Shown here one piece after another: positions 1 through 7,349 of a stretch of 17,987 nucleotides of DNA. Where the stretch lies: assembly GCA_905202115.1 (NCBI GenBank), contig CAJKQZ010000033.1:1-17987 (forward strand), in the 5' to 3' direction. This stretch comes from an uncultured Prevotellaceae bacterium (GTDB lineage Bacteria; Bacteroidota; Bacteroidia; Bacteroidales; Bacteroidaceae). The stretch's first letter is position 1. Each line of letters starts with the position of its first letter. A model generated the notes under the pieces. That model was not told where the DNA came from and ran no database searches. It worked only from the letters and a program-made list of their open reading frames with translations. The position numbers and the translations under genes are program-made.

Positions 1-85
1 TTTAAAATATCTCAGACATATTTTTTGCTACATATACACACGCTGATTTTCAAATGCTTGGCCGCTGACCGTTTTTGTCTGCAAA
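1..85 (-). repeat. Dispersed palindromic repeat, copy A (cut by window start)
   Basis: This is a partial copy of the element defined by copy C, lying in the opposite orientation. It begins three bases before the palindrome centre, so only one 21-bp arm of the core (4-24) is present. After that come the linker and the conserved L-end motif GACCGTTTTTGTCTG at 67-81. The other half would lie outside the window. Copy A shares the AAGCATTTG linker variant (reading on the minus strand) with copy C. Confidence 0.9.
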
Positions 86-375
86 ACCCGCGCAACAAGG
101 TGCCGTGGATTATTACTAAAGATGCACTTTTTTCTTTTTCCCACCTGAAAGTATTCCGGCGGGAAATCCGCCCCTAAATGAAAGAATATTTCCACACAAA
201 TTATCCGACAAGCCCGAAAAAGTCGCATTCCGCTTTTTCATAACAGTACACGGACGCCATTTTATCCCACCCCGTACCCGAAAAACCAAAGGCGGATATT
301 TATAACATTCACACCAAACAAATCATATTACATAAAAAATGCACATACCCGTTTTGTGCAGCTGACAGCTTTCAC
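86..375. other. Non-coding gap upstream of the porin gene
   Basis: I see no credible gene here. Two small stem-loops are visible: GGCGG/CCGCC around 157-171, and GAAAAAG/CTTTTTC at 216-222 and 233-239 with a 10-nt loop. The second could be a terminator for a gene beyond the left edge, but it has no clear U-tract outside the stem. A minus-strand open frame at 28-228 runs through the repeat and has no protein-like features. Confidence 0.5.
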
Positions 376-383
376 TATTTTTG
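353..383 (+). promoter_or_regulatory. Bacteroidota-type promoter of the porin gene
   Basis: TTTG at 353-356 and TATTTTTG at 376-383 match the Bacteroidota -33 (TTTG) and -7 (TAnnTTTG) elements, with a 19-bp spacer. Transcription would be expected to begin around 386-389. That is only a few bases before the ATG at 393, so the message would have almost no leader. Confidence 0.75.
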
Positions 384-392
384 CACTTAATT

Positions 393-2537
393 ATGAGACT
401 ACTATTTTCATTACTGCTCACATTATTCGTTTTCGCACAAGTATCGGCACAGGAACTGTTCGATTCCGAAGGCAACCGCATTGACGGAAGCGAAAGGACG
501 CGATCGCATTTCGCACAAGAGGAAGACTCTTTGGAAGCAGAGGAAGACATGCCGGCCGGACTATACGTCTGGCGCGTCGACGAGCGTTGGGGCGATATAA
601 TAAAAGCGGAAATAGACACGATGTCCTACCAATTCCAGAACGCAAACCTTACCGAAGGCATAACCGGACGATACAACACGCTCGGAAACATGGGTTCACC
701 GCGCTTGTCGCGCCTATTCATGGCGCGACCCGTTATGAGCGACTTTATATTTGCCGACCCTTTTGATTTCTTTATCCGGCAGCCCGGAGAATTTCATTTC
801 ACCAACACATTGTCGCCTATAACAAACGTTACATACGACGAATGCGGCGACAAGACCGACGGAGAAGACCGCATAAAGGCCTTATTCGCCGTCAACGCGG
901 GCAAAGCTATAGGATTGGGCTTCAAAATCGACTACCTGTACGGAAGAGGATACTATGCCAACCAGTCTACATCCGAGTTCAACGGAACACTATACGGCTC
1001 ATACATCGGAGAAAAATACAAAGCCCATTTGTATTTAAGCTCAAACCATCTTAAAGTAGGAGAAAACGGCGGAATAGAAAACGACAAGTATATAACCGAT
1101 CCGGAAAGCCTTCCCAACAAATACAGCTCTACCGACATTCCTACCGTGTTGAGCAAGGCATGGAACCGCGTCTATGCAAGCACCCTCTTTTTCACCCACA
1201 GATACAGTCTCGGCTTTTACCGTACAAAAGATAAGGACGGTAATATCGTAAAAAACGCGAACGACACAATAACTCTCGATTCCCTTACTCTTTCAAGGCT
1301 CGATTCCGTACAGGTGGACTCGCTTCAGAGGCTCGTGGAAGAACGGCAGCATTACACAAAAGAATTCGTTCCCGTAACAAGCCTTAACCATTCGCTGAGA
1401 ATCGATGACTATACGCGCAAATACATAAACAATTCCATAAGAGAGGGATATTACCTCGACCAATTCTACGACGGAGACTCCGTAAAGGACCAAACGAAAC
1501 ATTTAAACGTTTCAAACACTCTTTCATTGCAGTTGCACGAAGGATTCAACCGCTGGGCGCAAGCCGGAATAAGCATTTTCGGACAGCACGAACTAATGCA
1601 CTACAAACTTCCTATGACGCGCTTCACCTCTAAATCGTACAACGAGAACAGACTTACCGTAGGCGCAAAGCTGCAACGCACACAAGGCAACATCCTCCAC
1701 TACTCTATTGTCGGTTCTACGTCTTCAACGGGAAGCAATTACGGGCAATTCAACGCCGACGGTAATGTAGAGCTCATGCTCCCCTTGAAAAAAGATACCA
1801 TTCAATTCATGCTGCACGCTAATATACGACGCGACCTACCCTCTTTCTATTACCGCCATTATCATTCGCAACATGCCTGGTGGGACAACACTAATATGGA
1901 AAACGAGTTCAGAACACGCATAGAAGGTGAGCTTTCCTACAACCGCACCCGCACACGTTTGCGTGTCAGCGTTGAAAACGTAAAGAACTACACCTATTTC
2001 GCCGCCACACAGCAGCTATATTCCGAAACCGGAAGCGACATATTTTATTCGAACGGCGTTAGCGTAAAACAGAATACAGGAAACATACAGGTGCTCGAGG
2101 CCATGCTCAACCAAGATTTCAAGTTAGGAATCCTGAACTGGGAAAACGAATTGGCCTACTCCACGAGTAGCAACAAAGACGTGCTTCCTCTTCCCTCGTT
2201 CTCGGCCTATTCAAATCTTTATCTCCATTTCAAAATAGCCAGAGTACTTTCGGTACGATTCGGAGGCGATGTGAAATTCTTTACGAAGTATTACGCCCCC
2301 ACTTATTCGCCTATAATAGGGCAATATGCCATACAGGACAAGAACTACCGCACAGAAATTGGCGCATATCCTATAGTTGACGTTTACGCCAACATGCATC
2401 TCAAGCACACGCGCTTTTATATTATGGCCACCCACGTAAACAAGAGCAGTAATGGCGGGAAATATTTTCTGGTTCCCCACTATCCGATCAATCCCATGAC
2501 CATAAAATTCGGAATTTCCTGGAATTTCTTCAATTAA
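393..2537 (+). CDS. Putative porin (Porin_10-type outer-membrane beta-barrel)
   Basis: The 714-residue protein starts with a clear type I signal peptide (MRLLFSLLLTLF, cleavage near VSA/QE at about residue 19). An acidic stretch follows, then long alternating beta-strand segments rich in Tyr, Phe and Asn, and the protein ends in an aromatic strand (ISWNFFN). The WRVDERWGDI segment near residue 60 and the LGNMGSPRLSRLF segment near 105 are typical, as far as I recall, of the Bacteroidota family annotated 'putative porin'. It is inferred to be an outer-membrane channel; the substrate is unknown. I chose the ATG at 393. A TTG at 381 extends the frame by four codons, but it lies inside the -7 promoter element and adds nothing to the signal peptide. 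The gene stands alone, with repeats on both sides. Confidence 0.85.
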   Translation: MRLLFSLLLTLFVFAQVSAQELFDSEGNRIDGSERTRSHFAQEEDSLEAEEDMPAGLYVWRVDERWGDIIKAEIDTMSYQFQNANLTEGITGRYNTLGNMGSPRLSRLFMARPVMSDFIFADPFDFFIRQPGEFHFTNTLSPITNVTYDECGDKTDGEDRIKALFAVNAGKAIGLGFKIDYLYGRGYYANQSTSEFNGTLYGSYIGEKYKAHLYLSSNHLKVGENGGIENDKYITDPESLPNKYSSTDIPTVLSKAWNRVYASTLFFTHRYSLGFYRTKDKDGNIVKNANDTITLDSLTLSRLDSVQVDSLQRLVEERQHYTKEFVPVTSLNHSLRIDDYTRKYINNSIREGYYLDQFYDGDSVKDQTKHLNVSNTLSLQLHEGFNRWAQAGISIFGQHELMHYKLPMTRFTSKSYNENRLTVGAKLQRTQGNILHYSIVGSTSSTGSNYGQFNADGNVELMLPLKKDTIQFMLHANIRRDLPSFYYRHYHSQHAWWDNTNMENEFRTRIEGELSYNRTRTRLRVSVENVKNYTYFAATQQLYSETGSDIFYSNGVSVKQNTGNIQVLEAMLNQDFKLGILNWENELAYSTSSNKDVLPLPSFSAYSNLYLHFKIARVLSVRFGGDVKFFTKYYAPTYSPIIGQYAIQDKNYRTEIGAYPIVDVYANMHLKHTRFYIMATHVNKSSNGGKYFLVPHYPINPMTIKFGISWNFFN

Positions 2538-2671
2538 AAACCGGAAATAACTCCTAATCATACGCCATTGAACGTTTTTTCCTAAACAAATAACGCTCCC
2601 GATATTTGAATGTAAGAAAGGACTTCTTTTCTTACGATTGCTCTGCACAAATCACGGAAATACCCTGCCAC

Positions 2672-2843
2672 GAAAAAAAATATTTTTTTGTACGTGTAAA
2701 AAAGTTCCCGCAGCAAATTGAAAATACAAGGGAGATAATCGAAAATATGTCTGAGATAATTTAAAATATCTCAGACATATTTTTTGCCATATATGCACCT
2801 GCTGATTCTCAATTACTTGCCAGCTGACCGTTTTTGTCTGTAT
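2672..2843 (-). repeat. Dispersed palindromic repeat, copy B (complete)
   Basis: This is a complete copy in inverted orientation relative to copy C. In order it has an A8-T-A-T7 tract (2673-2689), the R-half motif GTTCCCGCAGCAAATTG (2704-2720), the linker GGGAGATAATC, the 42-bp core at 2742-2783 with one mismatch to a perfect palindrome, and the L half ending in GACCGTTTTTGTCTG at 2826-2840. With copy D it shares the core variant GATAATT and the linker variant CAATTACTTG. Confidence 0.92.
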
Positions 2844-2984
2844 TAAGACGAATACGCCGCACGGAATATTAACTCAGTTACTATAAGTCGGATTATATCG
2901 CTATCAGAATATAACCGAAAACAAGATAAAATCCATTTTCTCAATATTCATATAGAAAGAAAACTAATTAACACAAAAAATTAC

Positions 2985-2992
2985 TACTTTTG
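2985..2992 (+). promoter_or_regulatory. Probable -7 element for the PCMD / barrel / PEtN-transferase operon
   Basis: TACTTTTG fits TAnnTTTG exactly and lies 58 bp before the ATG at 3051. I see no clear TTTG about 19 bp upstream, so the -33 element is weak or absent. The expected leader is about 50 nt. Confidence 0.5.
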
Positions 2993-3050
2993 TCCTCAAA
3001 GAAAAAGCATTTGCTTTGAAACAATTTGTTCCGGCCTAAAAATACGACTT

Positions 3051-4005
3051 ATGAAAAAGGCACTGATTCTATACATAGTCCTATTAGGTGCTGCCAGGCT
3101 TTATTCGCAAAGCACCGACGAGAAAACAAGTCTCATCAAATATGGTGATATGGAGCAATGGGTTACGAGAAACATCCAGGAATCATCGATAATAGGCGGT
3201 AAAACCAAAACTCTTTATGAAATAGGGCCTACACAAACAATCAACGGCAACACACCTTACCATAACCTCGGCGGCTCTCCCTGGGGTACATCGAACGTAA
3301 TGGCAAAAGTTTCCGGAATTACAAAGACCAACAACTCCGTTTATAAAGACCGCCGCGACAACGGATACTGCGCAAAAATGGAAACGCATATCGAGAAAGT
3401 GAAAGTGCTGGGACTGATAAACATAAACGTCCTTGCCGCCGGCTCAATCTTTCTCGGCGACATGAAAGAACCCATTACCGGAACAAAAGAAGGTCCGAAA
3501 GCCCTGAACTGGGGAATAAAATTCGACAAAAGGCCACGGGCACTGAAATACGACTATAAGGTACTGGCTGCCAGCGAGAAGAACAGAATAAAACTCACAG
3601 GCTTCAGCGGCAGAAGCACCGTAGAAGGCAAAGACAACGCCATAACAATTCTGCTGCTGCAAAAGCGCACGGAAGATTCGAAAGGCAACATCACAGCCCT
3701 GCGCGTCGGAACACTCGTTGTAAGATATGACAAATCGACAAACGGCTGGCAAAACGATGCCACCTACAACATAATGTACGGCGACATAAGGAAAAATCCC
3801 CAATACGACGCCAATGGCTCTGCGTTCGGAAGACTACGCACGCAACAGCAAAGGAGAAAGTGTCCCTGTAAAAGAAACCGGCTGGGCCTCGCCGAACGAA
3901 ACTCCCACGCATCTTTTACTGCAATTCTCATCCAGTCACGGCGGAGCCTACATAGGCTCCCCGGGCAACACGTTCTGGGTTGACAATGTAAGACTGGTAT
4001 ATTAA
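3051..4005 (+). CDS. PCMD-domain secreted protein, frameshifted near its C-terminus
   Basis: The protein has a signal peptide (MKKALILYIVLL, cleavage near SQS). A body of the PCMD type (putative carbohydrate metabolism domain, PF13201) follows, with YGDMEQW near residue 30, SPWGTSNV near 76, GYCAKM near 104 and GIKFDKRP near 160. Read without interruption the frame ends at 3983 after 310 residues, and its last 40 or so residues (RLRTQQQRRKCPCKRN onward) look like out-of-frame sequence. The +1 frame carries the proper end from about 3814 to 4005: DYARNSKGE, THLLLQFSSSHGG and the terminal FWVDNVRLVY, the usual last strand of this family. The frame change therefore falls between about 3790 and 3835, a stretch with A5 and C4 runs. 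One extra base would explain it. It may be a real mutation or an assembly error. The family role is unproven; surface glycan handling is only suggested by its name. Confidence 0.8.
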
Positions 4006-4018
4006 TAATACGTATATC

Positions 4019-5212
4019 ATGAACACTCCCGGAAGAATAGTTTTCCTTGCATTTGTATTCCTGCACATTATACAGGCAAGGGCTTCTGTTTCTTCATTCT
4101 ACGGAGAAAAATATTCAAACCAGACAGAAAAAAGCATAGCGCCCCAAGACAGTACATCCGAGAAAAAAAGTTTCCTCGACAGAGTGCTTTCATATTTCAA
4201 CGACGCCAACAAGCAACAAAAGAAATTCGATTTCAGCATTATAGGCGGTCCGCATTACAGCACCGATACCAAATTAGGCATAGGCCTCGTGGCCGCAGGA
4301 TTGTACAGAACCGCCGCTAACGATTCCTTGCTTCCTCCGTCGAATGTATCTATTTTCGGAGACGTTTCCACAGTAGGATTCTATCTGCTCGGCATTCGGG
4401 GCAACCATATCTTCCCCAAAAACCGTTACAGGTTGGACTACAACCTTCATTTCTACTCCTTTCCCTGCTATTTCTGGGGAATAGGATACGACATGGGAAA
4501 CAAAAGCTCTAACAAAACAAAAATGAACCGGTGGCAGGCAAAAATAAAAACCAACTTCCTTATAAAAATAATCGACAACCTCTACGCCGGGCCTATGGTG
4601 TCATACGATTTCGTAAAAGGGAAGAACCTGCGCCGCCCCGAACTTCTCGACGGAAAACGTATGAAAACAACAAACCTCGGAGCCGGCTGGTCGGTTGTAT
4701 ACGACTCAAGAGATGTTCTTACAAATCCGCACAAAGGAATGTATTTGAGCATATCGCAATGTTTTCGTCCCCGATTTCTCGGAAACAAAAACGTTTTCAC
4801 CACAACAGATTTCACTACTCGGGGATACACGCACGTATGGAAAGGATGTACCCTCGCCGCAGAATTAAACGGAATGTTCAACTCCGGAAATCCGCCGTGG
4901 GCTTTAATGGCAATGATAGGAAATTCATTTTCCATGCGTGGATATTACGAAGGAAGATACCGCGACAAGCACAAAATAGAAGGACAGATAGAACTGCGCC
5001 AACACGTTTGGAAACGAAACGGCGTAGTAACATGGTTAGGAGCGGGAAATATATTCAACAAGTTCAGCGCTCTGAAAATAAAAAGGACATTGCCGAACTA
5101 CGGAATAGGCTATCGCTGGGAATTCAAGAAAGACGTAAATGTTCGCCTTGACTACGGATTCGGAAAAAGCGGACAAAGCGGTTTTATTTTTCAGATAAAT
5201 GAAGCTTTCTAA
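4019..5212 (+). CDS. BamA/TamA-family outer-membrane barrel without POTRA domains
   Basis: The 397-residue protein has a signal peptide (about 1-22), a short charged linker (about 30-70) and a beta-barrel of the bacterial surface antigen / BamA C-terminal type. Diagnostic features are IIGGPHYSTDTKLGIG near 75, SVVYDSRDVLTNPHKGMY near 225-245, the barrel-lumen loop motif MRGYYEG at 306-312, GAGNIF near 341, and a C-terminal strand ending in Phe. No POTRA repeats fit in the roughly 70 residues before the barrel, so it is not BamA itself. Small BamA-like barrels of this kind are common in Bacteroidota and their function is mostly unknown. The ATG lies 13 bp after the restored stop of the PCMD gene and the stop is 9 bp before the next ATG, which indicates co-transcription. 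Confidence 0.83.
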   Translation: MNTPGRIVFLAFVFLHIIQARASVSSFYGEKYSNQTEKSIAPQDSTSEKKSFLDRVLSYFNDANKQQKKFDFSIIGGPHYSTDTKLGIGLVAAGLYRTAANDSLLPPSNVSIFGDVSTVGFYLLGIRGNHIFPKNRYRLDYNLHFYSFPCYFWGIGYDMGNKSSNKTKMNRWQAKIKTNFLIKIIDNLYAGPMVSYDFVKGKNLRRPELLDGKRMKTTNLGAGWSVVYDSRDVLTNPHKGMYLSISQCFRPRFLGNKNVFTTTDFTTRGYTHVWKGCTLAAELNGMFNSGNPPWALMAMIGNSFSMRGYYEGRYRDKHKIEGQIELRQHVWKRNGVVTWLGAGNIFNKFSALKIKRTLPNYGIGYRWEFKKDVNVRLDYGFGKSGQSGFIFQINEAF

Positions 5213-5221
5213 AATTAAGTT

Positions 5222-6946
5222 ATGACAAAAAGAGTAAAAAAACAGTCCGGACGTATATTCTCGAAAGGACTTTATGATACAAGAAAATTATTATTCGCAA
5301 CAATAGTTGCCTTGATTGTGCCGAACGTTGCACTTTGCTTTACGGAAAACATGCCTTTGCTTGTTTGCATTTGCAATCTTGCGTGGCCTTTATCCTTTTA
5401 CTCATTCCTGCTCTCCCTCGGAAAAAACACCGGCAAAGTAGTCTGCTGGATGTTTCCTTTCATGTTCTTGGCGGCATTCCAACTGGTGCTTCTCTATCTG
5501 TTTGGCAGCGGAATAATTGCCGTCGACATGTTTCTCAACGTTGTAACGACAAATCCTGGCGAGGCTTTCGAATTGCTCGACAATATAGCCCTCGGAGTTC
5601 TCATAGTAATTTTGCTGTACATACCTCTTTTGTTATGGAGCATTGTTTCCATTCGCCGCAAAGCCATTTCAAGCAATGATTTCATAAAGAAGCTGCGTAA
5701 AACAGCATTAATCGGCTTCGGCATAACCATACCCCTCACCATTTCCTGTTACATTTTCATTCCTACATTCAGTTTCAAGACCGACATATTCCCCGCCAAT
5801 GTTTGTTATAATTTGTTTTTATCTATCGAAAGAACATACAAGACCTCACATTACGAAGAAACCTCGCGCAACTTCAGTTTCCACGCAAAATCCACGCACA
5901 ACAAGGACGACAAAGAAATATACATGCTGGTAATAGGCGAAACTGCAAGAAGCCTGAATTTCGGCATATACGGATACAAACGAAACACCACCCCGTTACT
6001 AAGCAGAACAAAAGGAGCAATCGTTTTTACCGACGCCTTAACGCAGTCGAACACCACGCACAAAAGCGTTCCCATGCTCATGTCGGCAATATCGGCCCAA
6101 AATTTCGACAGCATATATTTCCAGAAAAGCATAATAACCGCATTCAAGGAAGCGGGCTTCCGCACAGCTTTCTTTTCAAACCAGCGCCGCAATCATTCGT
6201 TCATAGACTTTTTCGGCCAGGAAGCCGACACATGCGTATTCATAAAAGAACTTGAAACTGAAAACAACGACAATCCGAACGACAACGAGCTTCTTAAATA
6301 TGTGGAAAAGGAAATCTCCGGTACGGAACGTAAACTTTTCATCGTGCTGCACACTTACGGCTCGCATTTCAAATACAACGAACGCTACGCGGCAGACGAG
6401 GCGGTATTCAAGCCCGACACCAAAATGGAAGCCGACAGAAAGAACAAAGAACACCTTGTAAACGCATACGACAATACGATACTGCAAACAGACAAGCTGT
6501 TGAACAGACTTATGCGTATGCTTGAAGAAAGCAACTCCCTGTCGGCAATGATATACACGTCAGACCACGGAGAAGACATATTCGATGACGACAGAAAAGC
6601 CTTTCTCCATTCTTCGCCCGTACCGTCGTATTATCAGTTACACGTTCCGCTGATTGTATGGACTTCACAGAATTATCGGTCTGCTTACCCTAACATCGTA
6701 AAAAATCTATTGTTCAACAAACGCAAGCCCGTATCGACAAGCGCCGATGTATTTTACAGCATGCTCGATATAGCGGGAATATCAACACCTTTCCAAAACG
6801 ACAGCCTTTCGCTGGCAAGCAACAGATTCAAACCCGCCGCGCGCTATTTTATAAACGACCGTAACATCCCGAAGCGAATAGACAACATAGGACTTTCCGA
6901 AAATGATCTCAAGATGTTCAGCAATAAAGGACTGAAATTTCCTTAA
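5222..6946 (+). CDS. Membrane phosphoethanolamine transferase, sulfatase superfamily (EptA/CptA-like)
   Basis: The 574-residue protein has five hydrophobic segments in residues 20-185 and a periplasmic sulfatase-fold domain (about 230-540). Family knowledge: EptA/MCR-type enzymes move phosphoethanolamine from phosphatidylethanolamine to lipid A or other glycans. The metal and catalytic positions can be read: Glu240 in VIGETAR, the probable nucleophile Thr279 in NTTHKSVPM, His382 in HTYGSH, Asp448-His449 in SDHGED, and His463 in LHSSP before the VPLIVW strand. The Cys pair that brackets the nucleophile in MCR/EptA proteins is missing (Gln275 and Met285 occupy those places). It is the last gene of the operon and no clear terminator follows its stop. 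The acceptor (lipid A, core or surface polysaccharide) cannot be told from sequence. Confidence 0.85.
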   Translation: MTKRVKKQSGRIFSKGLYDTRKLLFATIVALIVPNVALCFTENMPLLVCICNLAWPLSFYSFLLSLGKNTGKVVCWMFPFMFLAAFQLVLLYLFGSGIIAVDMFLNVVTTNPGEAFELLDNIALGVLIVILLYIPLLLWSIVSIRRKAISSNDFIKKLRKTALIGFGITIPLTISCYIFIPTFSFKTDIFPANVCYNLFLSIERTYKTSHYEETSRNFSFHAKSTHNKDDKEIYMLVIGETARSLNFGIYGYKRNTTPLLSRTKGAIVFTDALTQSNTTHKSVPMLMSAISAQNFDSIYFQKSIITAFKEAGFRTAFFSNQRRNHSFIDFFGQEADTCVFIKELETENNDNPNDNELLKYVEKEISGTERKLFIVLHTYGSHFKYNERYAADEAVFKPDTKMEADRKNKEHLVNAYDNTILQTDKLLNRLMRMLEESNSLSAMIYTSDHGEDIFDDDRKAFLHSSPVPSYYQLHVPLIVWTSQNYRSAYPNIVKNLLFNKRKPVSTSADVFYSMLDIAGISTPFQNDSLSLASNRFKPAARYFINDRNIPKRIDNIGLSENDLKMFSNKGLKFP

Positions 6947-7293
6947 AAAGCAGCGCCTACCACTCGCAGCAATCTGGATTCAGCAAAACTCGGCAACTCG
7001 ATATAGAATCAGAAGAAAATCCATTTTTCCATTAGCGTACACTATGTAGAAAATCTGATTTTACAGACAAAAACGGTCAGCGGCCAAGCATTTGATAATC
7101 AACACATGTATATGTAGCAAAAAATATGTCTGAGATATTTTAAAATATCTCAGACATATTTTCGATTATCTCCCTTGTATTTTCAATTACCTGCGGGAAC
7201 TTTTTTATACGTACAAAAAAAGAAAAAATATTTTTAGAGAAAGAAATTCCTTGCAGTAAAGCGAATCTTATTTTCGGTATAACGGCATTAAGA
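6947..7293. other. Gap between convergent operons holding repeat copy C
   Basis: The stretch 6947-7058 has no recognisable feature and no terminator for the plus-strand operon. Repeat copy C fills 7059-7235. A short AT-rich stretch then leads into the terminator stem at 7294. Confidence 0.6.
7059..7235 (+). repeat. Dispersed palindromic repeat, copy C (complete, reference orientation)
   Basis: This is the reference copy. The L end CAGACAAAAACGGTC is at 7064-7078, followed by the linker GCCAAGCATTTGATAATCAA, a perfect 42-bp palindrome at 7121-7162 (half-site begins AAAATATGTCTGAGATATTT, dyad centre between 7141 and 7142), the linker CGATTATCTCCC, the R motif CAATTACCTGCGGGAAC at 7184-7200, and a terminal A-rich/TATTTTT tract. 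It lies between the ends of two converging operons. Confidence 0.93.
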
Positions 7294-7335
7294 AACAACA
7301 ATCCCCTCGTGTTGAATCATGAGGGGATTGTTGTT
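7294..7335 (-). terminator. Intrinsic terminator of the uvrA-POT operon
   Basis: AACAACAATCCCCTC at 7294-7308 is perfectly complementary to GAGGGGATTGTTGTT at 7321-7335, giving a 15-bp stem that can extend three pairs inward to a 6-nt loop. On the minus strand the stem ends in a T-rich run. It sits 14 bp after the transporter stop codon. The symmetry could also stop transcripts from the plus strand. Confidence 0.88.
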
Positions 7336-7349
7336 ATGTAGCAAACCTA

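Larger units (their letters stand above)
2538..3050. other. Inter-operon gap with stem-loop, repeat copy B and a promoter
   Basis: There is no gene in this 513-bp gap. A stem-loop at 2612-2635 (GTAAGAAA/TTTCTTAC, 8-nt loop) follows the porin stop by about 75 bp. It may mark a transcript end, although no T-tract follows. Repeat copy B occupies about 2672-2843. The stretch 2844-2984 is AT-rich with nothing recognisable, and a promoter element lies at 2985-2992. Confidence 0.6.

Noticed and set aside
28..228. Minus-strand ORF near the left end
   Set aside because: It runs through the repeat and has no protein-like composition.
381..392. TTG start for the porin, adding four codons
   Set aside because: It lies inside the TATTTTTG promoter element. 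The ATG at 393 gives a complete signal peptide.
2612..2635. Firm intrinsic terminator for the porin gene
   Set aside because: The 8-bp stem is AT-rich and lacks a following T-tract, so it is kept only as a possible stem-loop.
3790..3835. Programmed ribosomal frameshift in the PCMD gene
   Set aside because: There is no classic slippery heptamer with a following pseudoknot, and the family is not known for recoding. Mutation, slippage or sequencing error is simpler.
4531..5151. 206-codon plus-strand ORF inside the BamA-like gene
   Set aside because: It is the alternative frame of a clear barrel gene, and its Arg-rich translation is typical of out-of-frame reading.
7121..7162. The palindromic core as an ordinary rho-independent terminator
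   Set aside because: It has no GC-rich stem, and copies also sit upstream of promoters and between divergent genes. A proper terminator is found separately at 7294-7335.
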